Assembly: GCA_905480405.1 (NCBI GenBank)
Contig: CAJQQH010000097.1
Coordinates: 1-48,378, forward strand
Length of the DNA stretch: 48,378 bases
Source of the DNA: an uncultured Polaribacter sp.
GTDB lineage: Bacteria; Bacteroidota; Bacteroidia; Flavobacteriales; Flavobacteriaceae
Reading direction: 5' to 3'
The stretch's first letter is position 1; each line of letters starts with the position of its first letter. This document shows, one piece after another, positions 34,640 to 42,885 of the stretch. The notes beneath the pieces are model-generated. The model was not told the origin of the DNA and did not search any database. It worked only from the letters and a program-made list of their open reading frames with translations. Made by a program: the position numbers and the translations under genes.

Positions 34640-35689
34640 ATGTTAGAAGATAAAAACACACACAAAACATCGTTAGCTGAACTTGGTGAGTTTGGGCTAA
34701 TAAATCATATTACAAAATATTTTAATGTTGAAAATTCATCAACTATTAAGGCTATTGGAGATGATGCAGCAGTTTTAGATGCATCAAAAAAACAAACTAT
34801 AGTTACTACAGATTTGTTGATTGAAGGCGTTCATTTCGATTTAAGTTATATGCCTTTAAAACACTTAGGATATAAAGCAGTTATGGTTAATTTATCTGAT
34901 GTGTACGCAATGAATGGTGTTGCAGAACAAATTACAGTTTCAATTGCGGTATCTAATCGTTTTACTTTGGAAGCAATTGAAGAGTTATATGCAGGAATTC
35001 AACTAGCTTGTGAAACGTATACTATTGATTTAATTGGAGGAGATACAACTTCATCAACGAAAGGAATTTTGATTTCTGTAACAGCAATTGGTAAAGCCGA
35101 TAAAGAAGATGTTGTTTATAGAAACACTGCAAAAGAAACAGATTTAATTGTTGTTTCTGGTGATTTAGGAGCTGCATATTTAGGCTTACAGGTGTTAGAA
35201 AGAGAGAAACAAGTTTTTAAAGTAGACCCAAATAATCAACCAGATTTAGATAACTATACATATTTAATTGAGCGTCAATTAAAACCTGAAGCACGTAAAG
35301 ATGTTGCTGGTTTATTAAAAGAATTAGAAGTAAAACCAACTTCAATGATTGATATTTCAGATGGATTATCTTCAGAACTTTTCCATATTTGTACACAAAG
35401 TAAAGTAGGTTGTAAAGTGTATGAAGAGAAATTACCTTTAGATCCTCAAGTAATTTCTACTTGCGAAGAATTTGAGTTAGATTCTACAATGGTTGCTTTA
35501 AGTGGAGGTGAAGATTATGAGCTTTTATTTACTGTGCCAATTGCAGATTTTGATAAAATAAAAGGGAATCCTAATTTTTCTATTATTGGGCATATTACAG
35601 CAGAAAACCAAGGTTTAAACTTAGTAACAAGAGCAAACCAAGAAATTGAATTGAAAGCTCAAGGTTGGAATGCCATCAAAGGTGAATAA
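34640..35689 (+). CDS. thiL: Thiamine-monophosphate kinase
   Basis: A 349-residue AIR-synthase-fold kinase that makes thiamine diphosphate from thiamine monophosphate. Motifs are LGEFGLINHI, AIGDDAAVLD, TDLLIEGVHFDL, DLIGGDTTSS, VSGDLGAAYLGL and MIDISDGLSSEL. ATG 34640 (MLEDKNTHKTSLAELGEFG) was chosen because the ORF-track TTG at 34604 is the -33 promoter element. It is monocistronic: divergent from the propeller operon and followed by a terminator. Confidence 0.95.
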   Translation: MLEDKNTHKTSLAELGEFGLINHITKYFNVENSSTIKAIGDDAAVLDASKKQTIVTTDLLIEGVHFDLSYMPLKHLGYKAVMVNLSDVYAMNGVAEQITVSIAVSNRFTLEAIEELYAGIQLACETYTIDLIGGDTTSSTKGILISVTAIGKADKEDVVYRNTAKETDLIVVSGDLGAAYLGLQVLEREKQVFKVDPNNQPDLDNYTYLIERQLKPEARKDVAGLLKELEVKPTSMIDISDGLSSELFHICTQSKVGCKVYEEKLPLDPQVISTCEEFELDSTMVALSGGEDYELLFTVPIADFDKIKGNPNFSIIGHITAENQGLNLVTRANQEIELKAQGWNAIKGE

Positions 35690-35709
35690 ACAAAAATTAT
35701 AATTTATAA

Positions 35710-35748
35710 AAAAAGCGCAAATTTTAAATTTGCGCTTTTTGTTTTTTT
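35710..35748 (+). terminator. Terminator of thiL
   Basis: AAAAAGCGCAAATTT/AAATTTGCGCTTTTT form a 15-bp stem around a single T, followed by G and a T run. Confidence 0.85.
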
Positions 35749-35794
35749 AAATTGTTAGGTCAAGATTTAAATACCTAATTTTTTTAATCAGAAG

Positions 35795-36349
35795 TTAAAC
35801 AAACCTATTATGTTTTTTCTCTAAAGTGTTATTCAATAATCTTAAGGATAAATTTCCACAGATTAAAATTGTGAAGTATCCAAAAAAGTGATGGTTAAAA
35901 AAGTTACTAATAACCCTACCTACAAATGCACCAACAATAATTCCTAATAAAACCAAACTAAAGTATTTTAATATTTTCTTCTTCGCTAAAATTATTTCTA
36001 ACTGATTACTTGTTTTAAAATCGGACTTTTTATTCACGAATTGCTCTAAGTTTAATATAAAACCTTCGAATAAAGAAGTAAATGCTAAAGGTGTTATGTG
36101 TCCATTTCCTTCAACAGAATAATCAATAGAAATTATGTTGTTTTCTTTTAGACTTATTTCAATTTTTGATGCCCAGTTTAAAGGATTTAGTTTCCATCCA
36201 TCAAACCAAGAACCTTTTTTATAGAATACAATCTTATTAGAATTTTCTTCCTTTTTAAAATTATATATATTAAAATAATGATTTAACTTTTCTTTTAATT
36301 GACTAGAATCTTCAATTGTAAAAGAATGTTTTTTTTGATAAGAATTCAT
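35795..36349 (-). CDS. Membrane protein of unknown function
   Basis: A 184-residue protein. The first 110 residues form a soluble alpha/beta domain (FKKEENSNKIVFYKKGSWFD, KIEISLKENNIISIDYSVEG). Two hydrophobic helices follow (YFSLVLLGIIVGAFVGRVI and FFGYFTILICGNLSLRLL), separated by a His-rich turn (FFNHHFF). I do not recognise the family. There is no signal peptide, so the soluble domain is probably cytoplasmic. ATG start; it is not tightly linked to the neighbours. Confidence 0.7.
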   Translation of the reverse strand: MNSYQKKHSFTIEDSSQLKEKLNHYFNIYNFKKEENSNKIVFYKKGSWFDGWKLNPLNWASKIEISLKENNIISIDYSVEGNGHITPLAFTSLFEGFILNLEQFVNKKSDFKTSNQLEIILAKKKILKYFSLVLLGIIVGAFVGRVISNFFNHHFFGYFTILICGNLSLRLLNNTLEKKHNRFV

Positions 36350-36412
36350 ATTAGCAGCTTTTTTCGAGTATAAAAATAGTGATTTTGTCTAAAAATAAAA
36401 ATCAAATTTTGT

Positions 36413-36661
36413 CTATTTTCTCTCTTCAGGCTTTCTTGTTAAGACAAAATACAATACATAAAACCAGCTAAAAATTCCGTGTAAAAAAGCCAATAAAACA
36501 GACTTATTTCTTTCCCAAGAAACAACAACAGCTAAAACAGTACCTAACCCAATTCCGCCTTTAATAGCGCTGTTTTTTATACCATAATCTCCATTTTGTT
36601 GGCTATAACACTCAATTGATGTTAAAATAATTAGCAATAAAATTAATTGTGTCTTTTTCAT
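36413..36661 (-). CDS. Small two-helix membrane protein with signal peptide
   Basis: An 82-residue protein with signal-like N-terminus (KKTQLILLLIILTSIECYSQ). The mature part has a Gly-rich hydrophobic segment (IKGGIGLGTVLAVVVSW) and a second segment (LLAFLHGIFSWFYVLYFVL), then a basic tail (TRKPEERK). This layout is recurrent in small Flavobacteriia membrane proteins; I know no function. It lies 25 nt downstream of the outer-membrane receptor gene and is probably in its transcript. Confidence 0.7.
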   Translation of the reverse strand: MKKTQLILLLIILTSIECYSQQNGDYGIKNSAIKGGIGLGTVLAVVVSWERNKSVLLAFLHGIFSWFYVLYFVLTRKPEERK

Positions 36662-36686
36662 AGAATTTTTTATTTAATCAAATTTA

Positions 36687-39068
36687 CTAATTACTTCTTC
36701 TACGTTCATCATCATTACCAAAATTTCTATCTTGTACGTTTACTTTTTTGTTTCCAAAGTCATAAGAAAGTGAAATTCTAAAACTTCTAGTACTTTCATT
36801 TTGTCTATAGACTTGTTCAATTCCGTTTATGGTAGAGTTGTAATTATTTAAGCCAGATGTCTTAAAAACATCACTAAAAAGTAAAGACATTTTAATGTTA
36901 TTTTTAAAATTGTGCTCTAATCCTAAAGATAAATCGAACATTTCTCCAAGGCTAAACAAACCTCTATTGTGCTGAGAACTATACCAAGAATTTACCTGTA
37001 ACTTTGTGTTTTCGCTTAAAGAAAATGTATTGTTAGATGTTATATAAAGTTGCATACCGTTTTTAGGATCTGATCCAAAATCTTTTGTAAACTTTGTATG
37101 ATAACCAAATAGATTTAAACTATTCTGACTCTGAAACCAGTTGTTTTTTCTAAAAGAAAAACTTTCTGTAAGACCATAATTATATTGATTATAGTAATTT
37201 TCTCTGGTAACAATTTGAGTTTGATTTGCTGCATCTGAAGTAAATACAGTACCAGAACCATCTTTTGTAATGTTTAAGAAAATACTTGTGTTTAAATTCT
37301 TTTTATACAAATGCGAAAACTCTATATTATCTGAAAAAGTAGGTTGTAAAAACGGATTACCAACACTGTAACTTTTATCATTTATGTAAAAACGAAACGG
37401 ATTTAAGTTCCTAAAATTAGGTCTGCTGATTCTTCTTCCGTAAGCAAAACCAAAATTATTGTTATCATTTTTAGCATATGAGAAGTATAAAGTTGGAAAC
37501 AGTTTTGTGTAATTATTAACTGTTTCTTGGTTCATTTCTGCATTTACACCTTTTGTTTTTGTGTCTTCTAAACGTAAGCCAAACTGCATTTCTAATTTCT
37601 CGTTTAATTTGGTGTTTCCAGAAAAATATGCTGCTAAAACATCTTCATTATACATAAATTCGTTAGATCTATTTGGGTCTAAAACAGGACCTCCAGAAAG
37701 AGTGTCGAAATATAAAACATCACTTTTTGTTTTAGTAAAACTAGCTTTTACCCCATAAGAAAGATTTACTTTTTCAAGCGGATGCTCAACATCAATCTTA
37801 GCATTAAAGTTTTCTATGTCTTGATTTGCAATGTTAAGTGCAGCAGAATTAACGCCTTGAGAAACATCATTGTTATTAAACTCTTCAGTAAAGAAATCAC
37901 GACTGTTTTCTGAGTCGAATGTAAAATAATCAGCATCGAAAGAAATGTTTTTTCCTAACGAATCTAGTTGTGTAATTAAATGAAAATTTAAGTTATGGTT
38001 TTTATTATCAACTTTATTATCTCCTTGATTTACCAACTCTCTTTCTAAATTATTATTGTTATTAAAAATTGATGAAGTAGTTACACCAACAATTTCAGGT
38101 GATCTTGCATTTCCTAAATATTGAAGTCCAAAAGTTGTGTTTTCTGAAATAGCGTAATCGATTAAAAAACGTCCAGAGAACTGATCTTTCACAATTTCAG
38201 AATTTACATCTATTTCCCAGTTATTTGTTGGATAATTGATAGACAAGCCTTCTAAATTTTCTAAGCTACCTTTTGTGGCGTTTAAACTCCCAGAAAAAGA
38301 AACTTTACCTTTATTATAATAGAAATTGTTGTTTAATGTTGTAAAATTATATTTATTTTGATTGTATGAAATAGTAGTACTATTTCTCCAAAAATCCTGT
38401 AAACCTTTTTTCAATATAATATTAATTAAGCCACCATTTCCTGAAGCTTCATATTTAGCTGGCGGATTTGTAATTACCTCTATTTTTTGAATATCACCTG
38501 CAGAAAATCCACTTAAAAAACTTACCAACTCATCACCAGCTAATGGAGAAATTCTACCATTAATCATTACTCTTGTTGCTCCTTTACCAAGAATTTCAAG
38601 CGAGCCGTTTTGAACTTGAACACCAGGTGTAATTCTTAAAACATCCAAACCATTTCCACCAGTTGCAGCAATGCTTTTTTCTACATTAAAAACTAATCTA
38701 TCAATTTTTCTTTCTAAAACTCTTTTTTCGGTTTTAATAACAATTTCATCTAAAGCTTGCGAACTTTCAGTTAAAAGAATATTACCTAAGTTGAGGTTTG
38801 TATCAACCATAATTTCTTTTTTCCAGTTTTTATATCCTAAATAACTAATTTCAATGATGTAACTTCCTTTTAGAATTTTAAGCTCAAAAAGCCCTTCATT
38901 ATTAGTAGTTGTTCCTGCAATTGTTTTATTGTTTTTTGTAACAATAACATTTGCAAACGGAATTACATCAGTTTTATCTGCTACTTTTCCTGTAATAGTT
39001 TGTGCGGATAAAATTCCAGAGAATAAAAGCGCAATTAATAATTGTAAAGTTTTCATTTTTGTGTTCAT
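36687..39068 (-). CDS. Outer-membrane beta-barrel receptor (TonB-dependent, OMP_b-brl_3 type)
   Basis: A 793-residue protein. The signal peptide is KMKTLQLLIALLFSGILSAQ. A CarboxypepD_reg domain (about 22-105; TITGKVADKTDVIPFANVIV) and a plug (LDEIVIKTEKRVLERKIDRL, GNGLDVLRITPGV, VITNPPAKYEASGNGGLINIIL) precede a barrel with Asn/Asp-rich loops. It ends in DRNFGNDDERRRSN, not a classical aromatic terminus. The start is ATG 39068 or 39056. It is immediately downstream of two membrane AraC regulators with a conspicuous operator region, so it is the probable target of one or both. Confidence 0.88.
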   Translation of the reverse strand: MNTKMKTLQLLIALLFSGILSAQTITGKVADKTDVIPFANVIVTKNNKTIAGTTTNNEGLFELKILKGSYIIEISYLGYKNWKKEIMVDTNLNLGNILLTESSQALDEIVIKTEKRVLERKIDRLVFNVEKSIAATGGNGLDVLRITPGVQVQNGSLEILGKGATRVMINGRISPLAGDELVSFLSGFSAGDIQKIEVITNPPAKYEASGNGGLINIILKKGLQDFWRNSTTISYNQNKYNFTTLNNNFYYNKGKVSFSGSLNATKGSLENLEGLSINYPTNNWEIDVNSEIVKDQFSGRFLIDYAISENTTFGLQYLGNARSPEIVGVTTSSIFNNNNNLERELVNQGDNKVDNKNHNLNFHLITQLDSLGKNISFDADYFTFDSENSRDFFTEEFNNNDVSQGVNSAALNIANQDIENFNAKIDVEHPLEKVNLSYGVKASFTKTKSDVLYFDTLSGGPVLDPNRSNEFMYNEDVLAAYFSGNTKLNEKLEMQFGLRLEDTKTKGVNAEMNQETVNNYTKLFPTLYFSYAKNDNNNFGFAYGRRISRPNFRNLNPFRFYINDKSYSVGNPFLQPTFSDNIEFSHLYKKNLNTSIFLNITKDGSGTVFTSDAANQTQIVTRENYYNQYNYGLTESFSFRKNNWFQSQNSLNLFGYHTKFTKDFGSDPKNGMQLYITSNNTFSLSENTKLQVNSWYSSQHNRGLFSLGEMFDLSLGLEHNFKNNIKMSLLFSDVFKTSGLNNYNSTINGIEQVYRQNESTRSFRISLSYDFGNKKVNVQDRNFGNDDERRRSN

Positions 39069-39139
39069 AATAAATGGTTTTTATTTTTGATGATACAAAA
39101 GTGCAACAGCAAACCATTTTGTGCGACCGAAAACACAAA

Positions 39140-39174
39140 GTCGAACTCTTTTCTAGGCTAGAAATGAGTTCGAC
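39140..39174. promoter_or_regulatory. 35-bp near-perfect palindrome upstream of the beta-barrel gene
   Basis: GTCGAACTC and GAGTTCGAC flank a second inverted pair TTTCTAG/CTAGAAA; only one symmetric position and the centre base do not match. It lies in the 147-bp gap between the AraC gene and the receptor. The GTCGAAC half-site recurs at 39189. Confidence 0.65.
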
Positions 39175-39196
39175 TATTTTAAACAAACGTTCGACT
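39168..39196. promoter_or_regulatory. Direct repeats GTTCGACT with 21-bp period
   Basis: GTTCGACT at 39168 and 39189 are 21 bp apart, that is two helical turns, as for AraC/XylS-type operators. The first copy is also the right arm of the 35-bp palindrome. A partial GCGACC at 39123 lies further towards the receptor gene. Confidence 0.6.
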
Positions 39197-39215
39197 TTAC
39201 GTTAAGTGTTTGATT

Positions 39216-40337
39216 TTAAGTGGTTTTCCTAAATTGAGTTGGTGTGTAACCTGTGTATTTTTTAAATGCAGTATTAAAGGAAGATTTCGAATTAAAGCCA
39301 ATTTCATATAAAATTTCTAAAACTGTAACCTCTTTTTTAGCAGGATTCTTCAAGATTTTCATGGCTTCTTTGATGCGATATTCATTTACAAAATCGAAAA
39401 AATGTTGATTTAAATGCTGATTGATTAATACTGATAAATCTCTAGAATTCATTTTAATTTCTTCAGATAAAATTCTTATTGTCAAAGACGGATTCAAATA
39501 TGGTTTTTTAACAATCATAAATTCTTTTAAAAGTGAAACTTGTGGATTTGCCTCTTTTTCTAGATTTGCCTCTTTTTTTATTTCTTTAGAAGTTTTTAAA
39601 TCAACCTCAATACCTTTAAATAACTTTGGAGAGTTTACTGCTTTTAGAAATAACCAACAGATAAAAAATACTCCAAAAAGTAAAGTAATAGTTCTAATAA
39701 GAGCAATAGCATCATCATTTGAATTGGCTCGAATATAATTTTTTATAAGTGTTATAACCTGACCAATAAAAAGCAATATTGATAATTGTTTTAACCAAAT
39801 GTAATTTTTAAAAGAATTTTTATCAGTATAATTTTCTAATAATAATTTTCGATACCTTACTATATAATAGATTTCTGCTACCAAATAAGCAATCGATAAA
39901 ACATCGCCAAAGTAACTTAAAAATTGATTTTCAACATTGTTATCATAGTTGTTAAAAAATAGAGTTTTTGCTTCGTTATTTACCAAAAAGAAATTGGGTA
40001 ATAACACTAAAACAGTAATAATCCAAGGCAGTAAATGCACTAAATGTTTCCATTTCAATCTAAAATTTGAATAAATTACAGATAAAATATATAAGAAAAG
40101 TAATGGGTTTTTAAATGCAGAAACTTTAATTCTTAGCATTTCTATAGTTAATGGTAATTCTATAAATTGAGTATAAAAGAAGGCGCTAATATCTATAGCT
40201 GTTATAATTAAAAAGCCAGCTAATAATTGATTACTCAACTTTTTTTCTGTTTTTACTGAAAGCAAAAAAACTGAAAAAAGTAAAAAAAGCAAAACTATTA
40301 TAATCGCTAATGTGCTAATTATAGAAGAGTAATCCAT
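39216..40337 (-). CDS. Membrane-anchored AraC-family regulator (paralogue 1)
   Basis: A 373-residue protein with about seven N-terminal membrane helices (IISTLAIIIVLLFLLFSVFLL first) and a C-terminal AraC HTH_18 domain (IRILSEEIKMNSRDLSVLIN, LEILYEIGFNSKSSFNTAFK, TGYTPTQFRK). Its last 95 residues are almost identical to those of the next gene, while the membrane halves have diverged. This points to a tandem duplication with change of signal specificity and retained DNA target. 15 nt separate the two genes. Confidence 0.9.
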   Translation of the reverse strand: MDYSSIISTLAIIIVLLFLLFSVFLLSVKTEKKLSNQLLAGFLIITAIDISAFFYTQFIELPLTIEMLRIKVSAFKNPLLFLYILSVIYSNFRLKWKHLVHLLPWIITVLVLLPNFFLVNNEAKTLFFNNYDNNVENQFLSYFGDVLSIAYLVAEIYYIVRYRKLLLENYTDKNSFKNYIWLKQLSILLFIGQVITLIKNYIRANSNDDAIALIRTITLLFGVFFICWLFLKAVNSPKLFKGIEVDLKTSKEIKKEANLEKEANPQVSLLKEFMIVKKPYLNPSLTIRILSEEIKMNSRDLSVLINQHLNQHFFDFVNEYRIKEAMKILKNPAKKEVTVLEILYEIGFNSKSSFNTAFKKYTGYTPTQFRKTT

Positions 40338-40352
40338 GGATTAAGTGATAAT

Positions 40353-41492
40353 TTATGACGATAAATGTAATTCTTTCTTTTTAAATTGAGTGGGTGTAAA
40401 ACCTGTATATTTTTTAAAAGCGGTGTTAAAAGAAGATTTAGAATTAAAACCTACTTCGTATAAAATTTCTAAGACTGTAAATTCTTTTTTAGCTGGGTTT
40501 TTTAAAATTTTCATAGCTTCTTTAATTCTGTATTCATTTACAAAATCGAAGAAATGTTGGTTTAGGTTTTGATTGATTAAAATGGATAAATCTCTAGAGT
40601 TCATTTTAATTTCTTCTGATAAATTTCTAATTGTTAAAGAGGGATTCAAATATGGTTTTTCTGCCTCCATAAAAGAAATCAAGTTTTCAACTTCTTTATT
40701 GCTTATTAAAGATTTTCCTTCCTTACTTTCTTCAATTAAATCGTTTATTAACTTCGTTTTAGAATCTACTCCACTAAAAAGATTAGGATATCTTAACGCC
40801 TTTAAAACATACCAACAGACTACCCATAAAACTACAATACCTAAAATATTTTGTGCAGTATCAAAGCTATTTCGTTCTCCAAAATATTTAAAGATATTTT
40901 TAATAATTGCTACAAAATACAATGTTGCAGTAAAAAGCAACAACTGAAACAACCACTTGTAAGTTTCTATTGTGTTGCTTGAGTAATTTTCGACAAATAT
41001 TTTTCGAGCTCTTTTTAAAACGATAAATCCTGCAATTATGTACAAAGTAGATTGTAAATGCAGTGAAATATGTGCAAAAACGGTTTCATATAATTCATTA
41101 AAGTTGTCATATAATTTTATCTTCTCTGCTGTTGAACCTAAATAAAACCTAGGAATCATAATTAAATTCGCAATTACATAAGGTAGAAAATGCCATAAAT
41201 GTTGCCATTTTAATTTAAAATCTGAATAACAAACAGACAAAATATATAAATAGAAAACAGGCATTGTTAAGTATGATAACTGACTTTTTGCAACTAATAT
41301 ATTATTAGGTTCATCAAATAAAAGTGAAGAAAACCAACCACTAAACTCTATAGCATTTAAGATTAAAAAAGTAGCAAAAAGTTTATTGCTGATTTTGTTT
41401 TTAGATTCTACAGAAAAAATAAAAAACGCTAAAAGCAGAGATATAAATGTAGAAATAAGACCAATAAGAGTTGTTAAATCAATATCTCGCAT
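40353..41492 (-). CDS. Membrane-anchored AraC-family regulator (paralogue 2)
   Basis: A 379-residue protein with the same layout: seven membrane helices (LTTLIGLISTFISLLLAFFIF first), a short linker with charged residues, then an AraC domain (IRNLSEEIKMNSRDLSILIN, LEILYEVGFNSKSSFNTAFK, TGFTPTQFKK). It is upstream in the pair and likely transcribed with paralogue 1. ATG start at 41492. Plus-strand ORFs at 40390 and 40573 are shadows. Confidence 0.9.
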   Translation of the reverse strand: MRDIDLTTLIGLISTFISLLLAFFIFSVESKNKISNKLFATFLILNAIEFSGWFSSLLFDEPNNILVAKSQLSYLTMPVFYLYILSVCYSDFKLKWQHLWHFLPYVIANLIMIPRFYLGSTAEKIKLYDNFNELYETVFAHISLHLQSTLYIIAGFIVLKRARKIFVENYSSNTIETYKWLFQLLLFTATLYFVAIIKNIFKYFGERNSFDTAQNILGIVVLWVVCWYVLKALRYPNLFSGVDSKTKLINDLIEESKEGKSLISNKEVENLISFMEAEKPYLNPSLTIRNLSEEIKMNSRDLSILINQNLNQHFFDFVNEYRIKEAMKILKNPAKKEFTVLEILYEVGFNSKSSFNTAFKKYTGFTPTQFKKKELHLSS

Positions 41493-41544
41493 TTAATAAA
41501 TTATTTGAAAAATCAAATATAGTTTTTAAAATTAGCAATGGCAA

Positions 41545-41949
41545 TTAGATGCGTTTTTGTTCTTTATAAGTTTCTATTTCTAAATAGACAACAATGAAAA
41601 TAACAATAATTTCTAGTATAAAATAAGTGAACCCTAAAAAGGTAAGTTGATTAAAATGCTTAAAAAGTAATCCAACAGAAATAATTATATAAGTACTATT
41701 AAGCTTAATAATTAGCTTTAAAAAAGGTTTCCAATTGGTTTTTATAAACTTATAACAACTAAAAGAATAGATAAAAAAACAAAGTGCAATTATAGATAAT
41801 ATATAAACTGTTTTAGAAGGCATTCCAAAGACATCTTCTTTAGGAGCTAGAATAAATGAGAGTAAACTAGCTGTTAAAAACGCACCTAAAGCATCTAATA
41901 AAAAAATTTTCTTCGGGTTGTTTTTGAGCTTATTTAAAATTTGTTTCAT
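41545..41949 (-). CDS. Four-helix membrane protein, function unknown
   Basis: A 134-residue integral membrane protein. Four hydrophobic stretches are visible (LLDALGAFLTASLLSFILA, TVYILSIIALCFFIYSF, NSTYIIISVGLLF, FLGFTYFILEIIVIFIVVYL) with a Lys-rich N-terminus (KQILNKLKNNPKK) facing the cytoplasm. I do not recognise the family. Its ATG lies 1 nt after the TAA that ends the full-length reading frame of the upstream hydrolase, so the two once formed, or still form, a coupled pair. Confidence 0.75.
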   Translation of the reverse strand: MKQILNKLKNNPKKIFLLDALGAFLTASLLSFILAPKEDVFGMPSKTVYILSIIALCFFIYSFSCYKFIKTNWKPFLKLIIKLNSTYIIISVGLLFKHFNQLTFLGFTYFILEIIVIFIVVYLEIETYKEQKRI

Positions 41950-41950
41950 T

Positions 41951-42052
41951 TTATTCTTTTAAGATCCAAGTTATTAAATCATCAACATTAACAATAGACC
42001 AACTGTGTGGATTTCTCTCACCATTAAACCTGTAACCTTTATTTTTAGTCTA
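41951..42052 (-). other. In-frame C-terminal extension of the hydrolase beyond a TAG codon
   Basis: After the TAG at 42050-42052 the same frame stays open for 32 more codons: TKNKGYRFNGERNPHSWSIV and then VDDLITWILKE, closing at TAA 41951. The PHSW-V-DDLI-WI pattern is the usual C-terminal end of alpha/beta hydrolases and carries the probable catalytic His. A single C-to-T change (CAG to TAG) would explain the stop. Confidence 0.8.
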
Positions 42053-42856
42053 AATTAATTCAGCTTTTTTCCAGTTTTTACTTTGAAGAACAGCGTGTAT
42101 TTTTTGAAGCGTAAAAGCATTAGAACTCTCAAAATCTGTTTGTCTGGTTTTTATCAACCATAAAGTATCTGGTTCTGTGTAAAAACGAAGCTTCGTGCTT
42201 TTAAGATGCTCAATGTTTGTAATATTTTGAGTTTTAAAAGTAAAAGGAGAGACCTCTTGAATATTATTTAATAAAGCATCGTTTTTACCAAATTTTTCTT
42301 CAAAATAAGAAACAATCCATTTTGGTTCACCTAGTCTTTCTTCAGAAAAATCTGTCCTCTTTAGGTCTTTTTTAGAACTCTTGTAAAGTGCAAATAAATC
42401 AATTGGAGAATCCACCACAAAAACACCTTTAGTTTTTATTGTTTGGCTATTTTGAAGTAAATAATCGGAAAATGAAATAGCAACAGTTCCACCAATAGAC
42501 ATTCCACCAATAAAAACATTGGTTGTATTTAGATTATGTTTTTTAGCTATTTGATCAATTTTTTCAGACAATTTAACCTTGTCTTCTTTTTCCATCCAAA
42601 GTTTTCCTCTATAATTCATTAACAAAACTGAAACACTATTTTTAGAAGCAGCACTTAAAACTTTAAAATCTCTTTTTGTTTCTTTTGCTGTTGAACCTCC
42701 ACCAGGAAAAACAATTAACAAGGCTTTTGAGTCTTTTGCTTTTATGAGTTCATAATCTTTAGTAATTAAAGTTAAACCATCAGAACTAATGCTGTTTTTC
42801 TCTTCGTTTTTACAAGAAAATATTAATAAGATTCCAATAAATAAAAGTCTTTTCAT
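42050..42856 (-). CDS. Alpha/beta-hydrolase lipoprotein, interrupted by a nonsense codon
   Basis: As read to the TAG it is 268 residues; with the extension to 41951 it would be 301. The start was moved to ATG 42856 (MKRLLFIGILLIFSC, lipid Cys15), since the ORF-track ATG adds a non-signal tail. The fold is visible in LLIVFPGGGSTAKET (oxyanion region), the nucleophile elbow GGMSIGG, and the acid segment FYTEPDTLWL. The truncated form has no catalytic His; that residue lies in the extension. Possible explanations are a recent pseudogene, a base-calling error or readthrough. It overlaps the neighbouring hydrolase gene slightly upstream only if the longer start is used. Confidence 0.75.
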   Translation of the reverse strand: MKRLLFIGILLIFSCKNEEKNSISSDGLTLITKDYELIKAKDSKALLIVFPGGGSTAKETKRDFKVLSAASKNSVSVLLMNYRGKLWMEKEDKVKLSEKIDQIAKKHNLNTTNVFIGGMSIGGTVAISFSDYLLQNSQTIKTKGVFVVDSPIDLFALYKSSKKDLKRTDFSEERLGEPKWIVSYFEEKFGKNDALLNNIQEVSPFTFKTQNITNIEHLKSTKLRFYTEPDTLWLIKTRQTDFESSNAFTLQKIHAVLQSKNWKKAELI

Positions 42857-42885
42857 ATAATTATCAATTCTGATGAAACACGAAG

